Source: Steroidobacteraceae bacterium (GTDB lineage Bacteria; Pseudomonadota; Gammaproteobacteria; Steroidobacterales; Steroidobacteraceae). Taken from it: a DNA stretch of 64,000 bases. Position 1 is the stretch's first letter, and every line of letters begins with the position of its first letter. The stretch is taken from NCBI GenBank assembly GCA_019187185.1, contig JABAQU010000019.1:137911-201910 (forward strand), read 5' to 3'. The notes beneath the pieces were generated by a model. The model saw nothing but the letters and a program-made list of their open reading frames with translations, did no database searches and was not told the DNA's origin. Positions 34,185 through 41,204 of the stretch are shown here, piece after piece. The position numbers were made by a program, and so were the translations under genes.

Positions 34185-36017
34185 ATGCGTCTCGCCCAGC
34201 CGTTCCGGCGCCTCGCAGTGCAATTCGACGCAATCAGGCTGCGTGATGAGATTGCGCAGCTTCCCGATTCCGCGTGGGCTGCGCATCCCGGGGGCATCCC
34301 CGGCAACAGCGCACTGCGCCTGATCTCGGTCGACGGCGGCGAGAACGACGGCACCGACGGTCCGATGCACGCGACGCCGCACCTCGCGCGCCTGCCCTAT
34401 GTACGCCAGGTGCTCGCGAGCTTCGGTGTCGTCTGGAGTCGCTCGCGATTGCTGCGCCTCGACGCGGGTGCCGTCGTGCCGGGGCATTCCGACATCAACC
34501 GTCACTGGTTCAGCCGCGTGCGCGTGCACATTCCGGTCGTCACGCAGCCTGCGGTGCGCTTCCACTGCGGCGGGGAATCGGTGCACATGGCGGCCGGCGA
34601 GGCATGGATCTTCGACAACTGGCGCCTGCACGGGGTCGAGCACGCGGGGGATGCGCCGCGCATTCACCTGGTCGCCGACACGTCGGGGAGCGCGGCTTTC
34701 TGGCGCTTCGCCGCGGAGAGTGGCACGCCCGGTGTCCGCACCCGGGAAGTCCCGTTCGATCCGCAGCTCGACGCGGCGCCGCTCACCGAGCGCGCGATCC
34801 CGCCGGTCGTGATGTCGCCCGCCGAAGTCGAGCTGCTGCTCGCCGACCTGCGCGCGGAACTGGCGGTCCTCGACGGCAGCGCGGACAGTCGCGCGCGGCT
34901 CTCACAGTACCGGGGGCTCCTCGATGCGCTGATGCGCGACTGGCGCCAGCTCCATGCGCTGCACGGCGAGCAGGCGAACGGCTGGACGGCCTTCGAGCAG
35001 CTGCGTGACGGCGTGCGCGCGGCGGCGACCGGGCTCGGCGCCGATATCGTCGTCGCGTCGAACGGTGTCGCCGCGAATCGTGTGCTCGAGGGGCGGGTGC
35101 TGCGGCCCTGCCTGTCGCTCGAGCGGGTGGTCGCGGCGCGCCCGGCGCGGCCGGTGTTCATCGTGGCGGCGCCGCGTTCCGGCAGTACGCTCCTCTTCGA
35201 AACGCTCGCGGCGAGCCATTCCGTCGCGACGCTCGGCGGTGAGGCGCACTGGCTCGTCGAGGGCATCCCGTCGCTGCGGCCGGGCGCACCGGGCGTCGAG
35301 TCGAACCGGCTGACGGCGCGCGAGGCGACCGTTGCCGTCGCGGCCCGGATCATCAGCGGCATCGTGGCGCATCGAGTGGACGCCGGCGGGCGCGCGGCCG
35401 GCGCCGAGCCTGCGCTGCGGCTGCTCGAGAAAACGCCGAAGAACGTGCTGCGCATCCCGTTCATCGACCGTGTCTTCCCGGACGCGCTCTTCGTGTTCCT
35501 GTGGCGCGATCCGCGCGGCAATCTCGCGAGCATCATGGATGCCTGGGCGGCAGGGCGCTGGCAGACCTATCCGCGTCTCGACGGCTTCGACGGCCCGTGG
35601 TCACTGCTCCTGCCGCCGTCCTGGGAGACGATGCGCGGGCGCTCGCTGCAGGAGATCGCCGCGTTCCAGTGGCAGAGCGCCAACCGCATCGCGCTCGACG
35701 ATCTCGCGCAACTGCCGAGCGAGCGCTGGACCAGCGTGCGCTACGAAGATCTCGTCGCCGACCCGCGCGGCACGATCGAGCGGCTGTGCCGGTTCTCGGG
35801 GATCGACTTCGACGCCGCACTCGACCTGCGGGTGCGCGGCGCGCTGCCGCTGTCGCGGTATACGCATTCTGCGCCCGACGCCGACAAATGGCGCCGGCGC
35901 GAGCGCGAGGTGCTCGCGGTGCTGCCGACCGTCAGGGCGACGTGGGAGCGGCTCGAAGCGCTGGCACCCGCGGCGCCGGCGCGTGGCGGTCCGGTGCGTA
36001 GCCGAATCGCCGGATGA
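34185..36017 (+). CDS. Fusion protein: beta-hydroxylase-like oxygenase plus sulfotransferase
   Basis: 610 residues holding two enzyme domains. Residues about 1-195: an Asp/Asn beta-hydroxylase-like cupin with the full HxD iron motif (VVPGHSDINRHWFSRVRVHI), distal His (NWRLHGVEHAG) and Arg (PRIHLVADT). Residues about 320-600: sulfotransferase with P-loop FIVAAPRSGSTLLFETLAAS, LLEKTPKNVLRIPFIDRVF and LFVFLWRDPRGNLASIMDAW. No signal peptide. A fusion usually means the two activities act on one substrate or in sequence, so hydroxylation followed by sulfation of the new hydroxyl is a natural hypothesis. The last 86 nt overlap the opposite-strand sulfotransferase gene. Confidence 0.9.
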   Translation: MRLAQPFRRLAVQFDAIRLRDEIAQLPDSAWAAHPGGIPGNSALRLISVDGGENDGTDGPMHATPHLARLPYVRQVLASFGVVWSRSRLLRLDAGAVVPGHSDINRHWFSRVRVHIPVVTQPAVRFHCGGESVHMAAGEAWIFDNWRLHGVEHAGDAPRIHLVADTSGSAAFWRFAAESGTPGVRTREVPFDPQLDAAPLTERAIPPVVMSPAEVELLLADLRAELAVLDGSADSRARLSQYRGLLDALMRDWRQLHALHGEQANGWTAFEQLRDGVRAAATGLGADIVVASNGVAANRVLEGRVLRPCLSLERVVAARPARPVFIVAAPRSGSTLLFETLAASHSVATLGGEAHWLVEGIPSLRPGAPGVESNRLTAREATVAVAARIISGIVAHRVDAGGRAAGAEPALRLLEKTPKNVLRIPFIDRVFPDALFVFLWRDPRGNLASIMDAWAAGRWQTYPRLDGFDGPWSLLLPPSWETMRGRSLQEIAAFQWQSANRIALDDLAQLPSERWTSVRYEDLVADPRGTIERLCRFSGIDFDAALDLRVRGALPLSRYTHSAPDADKWRRREREVLAVLPTVRATWERLEALAPAAPARGGPVRSRIAG

Positions 36018-36675
36018 TCGTCGCCTCGCGTTCGGTGACGAGCTGAGCGAGCGCGCGGTCAAAGGTTTCCCGAGGCGTGGCATGCCGCGACGCGTTGCGC
36101 GGCTCGGCGCCGTGGAGCCATGCAGCGAGGGGCGCGCCCGCCGGCACGCCGGCGCGCGCCATCACGGCGGGCAGCTCGGCGCCCAGCCGTTCCAGGCGCG
36201 CGATGTGCACGTTGTCTTCGTGGCCATACAGGTAGCGATAGAGGAAGGAATAGAAGCCGAGCCCGCTGCCCCGGATCGCTTCGAGCGCGGACCCGGGCAG
36301 GTTGAGTCCGTGCGTAACGTAACGATCGGGCAGGGCGGCGATCACCCGGTCGAGCAGCGCATCGTCGTCGCCGAGCGTGAGCAGGCGGCGTATCGTGGTC
36401 GCAAATCCCGCTGCGCCGTCGTCGCTCACCGCGCGGTAGAGGGCATTCGGGCGCTCGCGTGCGCGCTGGAACGCGTACCAGGACAGATAGAAGGTGAACG
36501 GGCTGCGCACGAGGCCGAGTACAGGCAGGTGCCGCCATGGTCCCGGCACCATGCGCCGCGGCAGGTGGTAACCGAACTGGCGCGCGCCCGGTTCGTGCCT
36601 CAGCAGCGCCTCGTTGACGAACGTGCCGCCCGACTTGTGCAGGTGGAGGAACACGAACCGCGGCGTGACGATCAT
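35932..36675 (-). CDS. Sulfotransferase-family protein (short, no TPR)
   Basis: 247 residues. P-loop FVFLHLHKSGGTFVNEALL resembles the HKTGGTS-type loop of carbohydrate/heparan-like sulfotransferases, followed by LGLVRSPFTFYLSWYAFQ in the 3'-phosphate-binding position. Its ATG overlaps the stop of the upstream hydroxylase-like gene (ATGA at 36672-36675), so the two are coupled. This repeats, as separate genes, the hydroxylase plus sulfotransferase pairing found fused in the convergent gene. Its 3' end overlaps that gene by 86 nt. Confidence 0.85.
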   Translation of the reverse strand: MIVTPRFVFLHLHKSGGTFVNEALLRHEPGARQFGYHLPRRMVPGPWRHLPVLGLVRSPFTFYLSWYAFQRARERPNALYRAVSDDGAAGFATTIRRLLTLGDDDALLDRVIAALPDRYVTHGLNLPGSALEAIRGSGLGFYSFLYRYLYGHEDNVHIARLERLGAELPAVMARAGVPAGAPLAAWLHGAEPRNASRHATPRETFDRALAQLVTEREATIIRRFGYAPDRHAPAPRVPALRAAPTSP

Positions 36676-37265
36676 GCGGCGCGCGCTCCGTGCGCCAGCA
36701 GCGCGAGCAGCGCCGGGGCCGGCAGGAAGTCGCAGATGAGGTGGGTGCGGGCGCGGACCGGATCATCGTTGCGCACCGCGTGCGGCGCACTGTTGTCGAG
36801 TGCCCAGACTTCGCCGGTTGCCATCCGGTAGCGGCGCCCCGCTGCGTACATCCACACGCGCTCGTGGGTCTCAACCGGCACATGCAGGCGGATCGTCTTC
36901 GCGAAGTATGGCGCCTGGTCGACATGCGGGGCGATGATCTCGCCGCCCGGAAGGCGCGCGAGCAGGCAGCGCTGTGCCGGCGCGGGAATGATCGCGGTGA
37001 TGATTTCGCGCACGTAAGGCAGCAGCGCGAGCGGCGGGCGGTCGACGATCGGCAGATCACCCTCCGCCGGCGCATGACCGCGCAGGAAAATGGCTTCCGC
37101 AGGCGTGTGCACGCCGACCCGCCCGCCGCGGCTGCCCCAGAGGATCGCGGGCAGCGCGGCGACCTCGGCCGCGAGCCGCCCGGCGTCGACCGTGAGCGGC
37201 AGTCTCGCGCAGCCGCCGATGAGCAGCGACTTGTCGATGAACGGCTGGCCGGGCAGGTCGAGCAC
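36672..37265 (-). CDS. Aspartyl/asparaginyl beta-hydroxylase-like oxygenase (HxD type)
   Basis: 197 residues from GTG 37265. Seen: iron motif in IIAPHVDQAPYFAKTIRLHV, distal His in LDNSAPHAVRNDD, Arg in RARTHLICDFLP. It has the HxD triad, like the fusion protein's hydroxylase and unlike the TPR-linked trio. No TPR and no signal peptide. It begins 30 bp after the ompA terminator on the same strand, so it needs its own promoter or readthrough. Coupled by ATGA overlap to the sulfotransferase at 36675. Confidence 0.85.
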   Translation of the reverse strand: MLDLPGQPFIDKSLLIGGCARLPLTVDAGRLAAEVAALPAILWGSRGGRVGVHTPAEAIFLRGHAPAEGDLPIVDRPPLALLPYVREIITAIIPAPAQRCLLARLPGGEIIAPHVDQAPYFAKTIRLHVPVETHERVWMYAAGRRYRMATGEVWALDNSAPHAVRNDDPVRARTHLICDFLPAPALLALLAHGARAA

Positions 37266-37294
37266 ACGGGCACTCTGCCGCGGCGTGCGCGCAC

Positions 37295-37326
37295 AAAAAA
37301 GGCCCGGCGCCTCGCGGCACCGGGCC
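37295..37326 (-). terminator. Rho-independent terminator of ompA-family gene
   Basis: On the minus strand the stem ggcccgg/ccgggcc (37320-37326 with 37301-37307), extended by gcc/ggc past one mismatch, has a four-base loop and is followed by six T residues (A-run 37295-37300 on the + strand). It lies 22 bp after the OmpA stop codon. Confidence 0.9.
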
Positions 37327-37348
37327 TTCGTCGCAGCAAACAGTCGCC

Positions 37349-38569
37349 TTATCGATCCGAGCGGACCAGCACCACGCGGCGGTTCTGCGCGCGGCCTTCC
37401 GCAGTCTTGTTGTCGGCGATCGGCTGGCTTTCGCCGCGACCGACGGCATCGATGCGCGACGCCGCGATACCGTGCTCGATCAGGTACTGGCGGACGGCAT
37501 CGGCGCGCCTCTGCGACAGGCGCAGGTTGTAGGCGTCACTGCCGTTGCTGTCGGTGTGGCCCTCGATCGTGCCGCGGACCTGGTCGTCGCGCTTCATCAG
37601 CGAGACCGCGCGATCGAGGTCCGGGTACGACTCGGGCTTGATCGTCGCCGAGTCGTTGTCGAAGAACACCGCGAGGCGCAGGTTGAACGAGCAGCCGACT
37701 TCGTCGACCTTGTCGCCGGCGGGCGTATTCGGGCACTGGTCGATGCGGTCGACGACGCCATCGTGATCGCTGTCGAGTTCGCAGCCGTTCGCATCGACCT
37801 TGGCGCCCGCGGGCGTGCCGGGGCACTTGTCGAGGCGATCGACCACGCCGTCGCCGTCGCTGTCGAGTTCGCAGCCGTTCGCATCGACCGGTGTGCCGGA
37901 CGGCGTGCCCGGGCACTTGTCGAGGTTGTCATTGACACCATCGCCGTCGGCATCGCCGATCGCCGGCGGCGGCGCCACCACCGGTGCGGCCGCGACCGGC
38001 GCACCCCAGTTGTACTGCAGACCGATGCCGGCGACGGTGTCGCTCAGGTGATCGCCGTTCGGCGGCTCGGTGCTCGAGCTCACGAGGCCGTAGATCTCGG
38101 CGCGCACCGCGAGCGAGCGGCCGCTCGAATCGTCGCGGGTGAGATCCGCGAGGATGCCCGCGCCGTAGGCGAGCGCCCAGTTCGTGAGGCTCGCGCCCGC
38201 GAGCGGCGAGGTCGAATCGTACTGCGGGTCGACGCGGCCGACACCGATCTTGAGGTAGGGCGAAACGCGCGCCTCGCGGAAGAACACGCGATGGGCGTTC
38301 AGGAACGCGTTGTGGAAGTCGACCTTGTCACCACCGAGCGCGTCGGCACTCACGTAGTTGTACTGCAGCTCGAAATCCCACTTGTCGAACGAGCGGCCGA
38401 AGGCGAACGCGCCGCCGAGCGCATCGTCGGACAGGCGATCCTGGTCGGTCCAGAGGTAGATGGCCTCCGGCGCGATGTACCAGCTGCCCGCGGACGGACC
38501 CGCAGTCGCCGGCAAGGCCGCGAGCGTCAATGCAGCGGCTCCACAGGCAAAAGAAAACGTCTTGTTCAT
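37349..38569 (-). CDS. OmpA-family outer-membrane protein with calcium-type (TSP3) repeats
   Basis: 406 residues from ATG 38569. Signal peptide NKTFSFACGAAALTLAALPA; an N-terminal eight-stranded beta-barrel (about 22-215); three Asp-rich repeats of the form DSDGDGVVDRLDKCPGTPAG (about 220-300), which in related proteins bind calcium; a C-terminal OmpA domain binding peptidoglycan (VFFDNDSATIKPESYP, EGHTDSNGSDAYNLRLSQRR). It ends near VLVRSDR. Role: outer-membrane integrity and anchoring to the wall. It is transcribed alone, with its own promoter and terminator. Confidence 0.95.
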   Translation of the reverse strand: MNKTFSFACGAAALTLAALPATAGPSAGSWYIAPEAIYLWTDQDRLSDDALGGAFAFGRSFDKWDFELQYNYVSADALGGDKVDFHNAFLNAHRVFFREARVSPYLKIGVGRVDPQYDSTSPLAGASLTNWALAYGAGILADLTRDDSSGRSLAVRAEIYGLVSSSTEPPNGDHLSDTVAGIGLQYNWGAPVAAAPVVAPPPAIGDADGDGVNDNLDKCPGTPSGTPVDANGCELDSDGDGVVDRLDKCPGTPAGAKVDANGCELDSDHDGVVDRIDQCPNTPAGDKVDEVGCSFNLRLAVFFDNDSATIKPESYPDLDRAVSLMKRDDQVRGTIEGHTDSNGSDAYNLRLSQRRADAVRQYLIEHGIAASRIDAVGRGESQPIADNKTAEGRAQNRRVVLVRSDR

Positions 38570-38652
38570 CTTGAACTCTCTTGTCGATGGGTGGGGGTGT
38601 TGCGCCAACACACCATGCTGATTGCAGGTTTGGTTACGACAACAGGGCGGGA

Positions 38653-38682
38653 AGTATAGCTGGAACGAGTCTGAATCGCCAA
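38653..38682 (-). promoter_or_regulatory. Sigma-70-type promoter of the ompA-family gene
   Basis: Minus strand: -35 TTGGCG (38677-38682), 18-bp spacer, -10 TATACT (38653-38658). It gives an untranslated leader of about 75 nt before ATG 38569. Four of six and five of six bases match consensus. Confidence 0.65.
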
Positions 38683-38708
38683 CTCGAGCGGCTTTTGTTG
38701 CCCTGAAG

Positions 38709-39218
38709 CTACGCGCTGTCCGGGCTGACCCGTACGTGATCGCCGACCTGGATGCCGCGCCGGTCGGCCTCGCCGCCCCGCAGTTCGAGCACCATCGTGA
38801 CGGGCTCGTATGAGGAAATGCTGTCGAGCGAGTGTGGCTTCGTGCGCGCGGCGATGCGCACGATGCGGCCGTCCGCCGCGATGAAGAGCATGTCGAGCGG
38901 GATGTAGGTGTTCTTCATCCACATCGACATCTCGCGCGGTGCCTGCGCGACGAACAGCATCCCGGCATCCGGCGCGAGGTCGCGCACGAACATGAGCCCC
39001 TGCGCCTGGCGCGCGCGGGTGTCCGCGACCCACACGGCGAAGTGCTGCGTACCACCCCTGGTCGAAATCTCGAGCGACGCGCGGGGAAACGCCGCGAGGT
39101 CTTCGAGCGCGGGCGCATCCTGCGCGCGAGTGCGAGGGCCGGCGGCGAGCAGCAGGCTCGCTGCGAGGAGTGACACGAGCGCGAGCGCCCGGCGGGAATC
39201 ACGGAGTCGTGGGTTCAT
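38709..39218 (-). CDS. DUF192 family exported protein
   Basis: 169 residues from ATG 39218 (an earlier ATG at 39242 would add eight residues before the signal peptide). Signal peptide LALVSLLAASLLLAAG. DUF192 core seen: VADTRARQAQGLMFV, GMLFVAQAPREMSMWMKNT, IPLDMLFIAADGRIV and a final GIQVGDHVRV. Known: small beta-barrel domain, function unestablished. It overlaps the previous gene by 20 nt and is the last member of the padR operon. Confidence 0.9.
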   Translation of the reverse strand: MNPRLRDSRRALALVSLLAASLLLAAGPRTRAQDAPALEDLAAFPRASLEISTRGGTQHFAVWVADTRARQAQGLMFVRDLAPDAGMLFVAQAPREMSMWMKNTYIPLDMLFIAADGRIVRIAARTKPHSLDSISSYEPVTMVLELRGGEADRRGIQVGDHVRVSPDSA

Positions 39219-39813
39219 CGCGAAGGTCGATTCTCCCTGCAAAATCGAAACTCGTCACGTAGAGCCGTTCGTCGCCCTTGAGCGTGGCGGCGGGCCCGAG
39301 GCAGAAGCCGCGCGCCTCGACGCGCCAGCTGCGTTCGGGGCCCCCGAGCGGGCCGGTCCGCTGCTGTGTCAGCCGGTCGATCGTGCATTTGTCGTCGCCC
39401 TGGGTGGCAAAGATCCGGCGCTCGCCTTCGAAGATCACCGTGACATTGGTCGGGCGATCCCGCGCGTCGATGCCTTCGCGGCCGCCCGCGATGCCGAACA
39501 CGAACCGCACGCGCCGCCCGTCGCTCTGCAGCGGGCCGGCGATCGTCACGCGCAGCCCCGAGCCGTCGGGGCGCGCGCCGCCCGTGCATTCGATCACATC
39601 GCCCGGCCAGTCGATGTCGAGGTCGAGCGCGCCGCGCAGCCGGGCACGAAGAAACCCCTCGTTGCCAGGCAGGCATCCTGCTGCGGGGCCGGGCGGCGTG
39701 CCGCCGGTGGCCGCAGCGGCTGCGGGCTGCGCCGCGGGCGTGGCGTGATCGGCGGCGGAGCAGGCGACCGACAGCGCAAGTGCCGCCGCCACCGCGGGCG
39801 TGTATCGCCGCAT
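39199..39813 (-). CDS. Exported protein of unknown function (possible lipoprotein)
   Basis: 204 residues from ATG 39813. The N-terminus RRYTPAVAAALALSVACSAAD has a lipobox-like end (Cys at residue 18), an imperfect match. After an Ala/Pro-rich linker comes a soluble domain with paired Cys (CLPGNEGFLRARLRG, VIECTGGARPDGSG, DDKCTIDRL, ARGFCLG). The rest reads like a beta-sandwich with NVTVIFEGERRIFATQGD. No family recognised. The ATG shares bases with the upstream gene's TGA (TGATG), so they are coupled. Confidence 0.78.
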   Translation of the reverse strand: MRRYTPAVAAALALSVACSAADHATPAAQPAAAAATGGTPPGPAAGCLPGNEGFLRARLRGALDLDIDWPGDVIECTGGARPDGSGLRVTIAGPLQSDGRRVRFVFGIAGGREGIDARDRPTNVTVIFEGERRIFATQGDDKCTIDRLTQQRTGPLGGPERSWRVEARGFCLGPAATLKGDERLYVTSFDFAGRIDLRDEPTTP

Positions 39814-40727
39814 CAGGTTCCCATCACCAGCATGTGTTTCGCGAAGCGAGCGTGCATGCGCCCGATGGCGCGTGCGAGGTGCATCAGCCCCGTCGTGATG
39901 ACGATGCCGAGCAGGATCGCGACCGGCAGGAAGAACACGCTGCCGAGCCACGCGGGGTTGTAATCGACGGTGAGGCCGCCTGTCACGTGGAGCCAGCCGA
40001 GGCGCCGCGCGATCTCGAAGAGCGGCGCGAACGTGAGCGCGAGGCCCACGGCGAGGCCGGTCACGGCCAGCGTGAAATAGGCGATGCCGAGCGGCAGCGC
40101 CAGGATGAAGTAGGCGAGGGTGGTCCAGGTCCTCGCATCGCGCAGCATCTCGCCGATGCGCGCCCAGAACGACTGGCCCGTGCCGGGGTGCCGCGGCCGG
40201 CGGGGCATGCGCTCGCCCGAGATCGCCTCGAGCAGCCGGCCGTCGGCGAGGGCGATGACGCGCGTGAGCCCGATGAAGGCGAGGAAGAACGGCACGCCGA
40301 TGATCAGCACCGCGAAGCCGAGCGACAGCGAAACGCCGACCACCGCGAAGACAAAATGGAAGATCCCGAGCGCGAGTGCGAGGAACAGGTAGAACAGCGA
40401 CGCGTAGGCGCGCGGATCGGAATACACGGCGAAGAACCTGCGCAGCGCGCCGCCGCCGGCGGCGGGCCGCGGCGTCTTCAGCGCCGCCGCCACTTTCACC
40501 TCGGTCTCGCGATACGCAGCGGCCACCTCGTCCGGCGCGCCATAGGTGCTCGAGATGAGTTCGAGGACATCCGCCTCGGACTTGCCCGGATGCGCGGCGA
40601 TTTCGGCGCGCAGGTATTCCTCCGCGTCATACAGCGCGTCCTGCATGAGTGCCGGGTCGGCGCCCGCCAGCTCCCCGCGTAACTGTTTCAGATATGCATC
40701 GATAGACCTTGGGGCTGACCTGTTCAT
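39813..40727 (-). CDS. HAAS-domain/DUF1700-like integral membrane protein
   Basis: 304 residues from ATG 40727. The N-terminal helical domain (IDAYLKQLRGELAGADPALM, then DAEEYLRAEIAAHPGKSEAD) is the HAAS type usually found next to PadR regulators. It is followed by about five or six hydrophobic segments in pairs (LFYLFLALALGIFHFVF, GFAVLIIGVPFFLAFIGL, and others after residue 190). Known: such proteins often act with PadR as a membrane sensor pair. Start overlaps the padR stop (ATGA 40724-40727). Confidence 0.85.
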   Translation of the reverse strand: MNRSAPRSIDAYLKQLRGELAGADPALMQDALYDAEEYLRAEIAAHPGKSEADVLELISSTYGAPDEVAAAYRETEVKVAAALKTPRPAAGGGALRRFFAVYSDPRAYASLFYLFLALALGIFHFVFAVVGVSLSLGFAVLIIGVPFFLAFIGLTRVIALADGRLLEAISGERMPRRPRHPGTGQSFWARIGEMLRDARTWTTLAYFILALPLGIAYFTLAVTGLAVGLALTFAPLFEIARRLGWLHVTGGLTVDYNPAWLGSVFFLPVAILLGIVITTGLMHLARAIGRMHARFAKHMLVMGT

Positions 40728-41086
40728 GACGCTTTTCCTTCCAACGTGAAGCGGTCGACGAAGTTGCGCGTCTGTTGCCAGATGGTGCGCCAATCGCCGA
40801 GGACCACGCGTCCGGGCGCGGTGATGCGGTAGTACTTGCGGGGAGGGCCCGCGAGCGAGGGCTCGATGCGGCTCGACAGGAGCCCGCTGGCGGACAGCGA
40901 GCGCAGCACCGGGTACACGGTGCCCTCCTTGAACAGGGGCTCGCCTTCCGATGCCCGCTGCAGCCGCTTGGCGATTTCGTAGCCGTAGAGCTCGCCGTCG
41001 GCCTGGTCGAGTACGGACAGCAGGACGAGCGCCACCAGACCCCCGTTGAGATCCTTCTGGAACTTGCGTGCGCTGCTATCATCCAT
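40724..41086 (-). CDS. PadR family transcriptional regulator
   Basis: 120 residues. Winged-helix DNA-binding domain: LVLLSVLDQADGELYGYEIA, then GTVYPVLRSLSASGLLSS and the wing with PPRKYYRITAPGR, followed by a C-terminal dimerisation helix. Known: PadR repressors usually control their own operon and respond to small molecules or a partner protein. First gene of a four-gene operon (padR, HAAS protein, exported protein, DUF192). A palindrome and a promoter lie directly before it and could serve as its own operator. Confidence 0.93.
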   Translation of the reverse strand: MDDSSARKFQKDLNGGLVALVLLSVLDQADGELYGYEIAKRLQRASEGEPLFKEGTVYPVLRSLSASGLLSSRIEPSLAGPPRKYYRITAPGRVVLGDWRTIWQQTRNFVDRFTLEGKAS

Positions 41087-41094
41087 TGGCCAGT

Positions 41095-41124
41095 AGTGTA
41101 AAGTACATAATACTAGCTAGTCAA
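41095..41124 (-). promoter_or_regulatory. padR promoter with overlapping palindrome
   Basis: Minus strand: -35 TTGACT (41119-41124), 18-bp spacer, -10 TACACT (41095-41100), then eight bases to ATG 41086, so the transcript would have almost no leader. The palindrome ACTAGCTAGT (41112-41121) overlaps the -35. On the + strand TTGGCC (41086-41091) and AATACT (41109-41114), 17 bp apart, could form a divergent promoter for glgP overlapping the same palindrome. PadR is the obvious candidate to bind it. Confidence 0.55.
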
Positions 41125-41204
41125 TGCTAGGACGGAATGCTGCTAGACTCGGTATATGGCCGTCGGTCCAATCCCCCTTCCAGCCCGCCGGCTACGTCGC
41201 GCTC

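Noticed and set aside
41124..41204. N-terminal extension of GlgP from an upstream start
   Set aside because: The 27 extra residues do not match the family start, and the region carries promoter-like elements.
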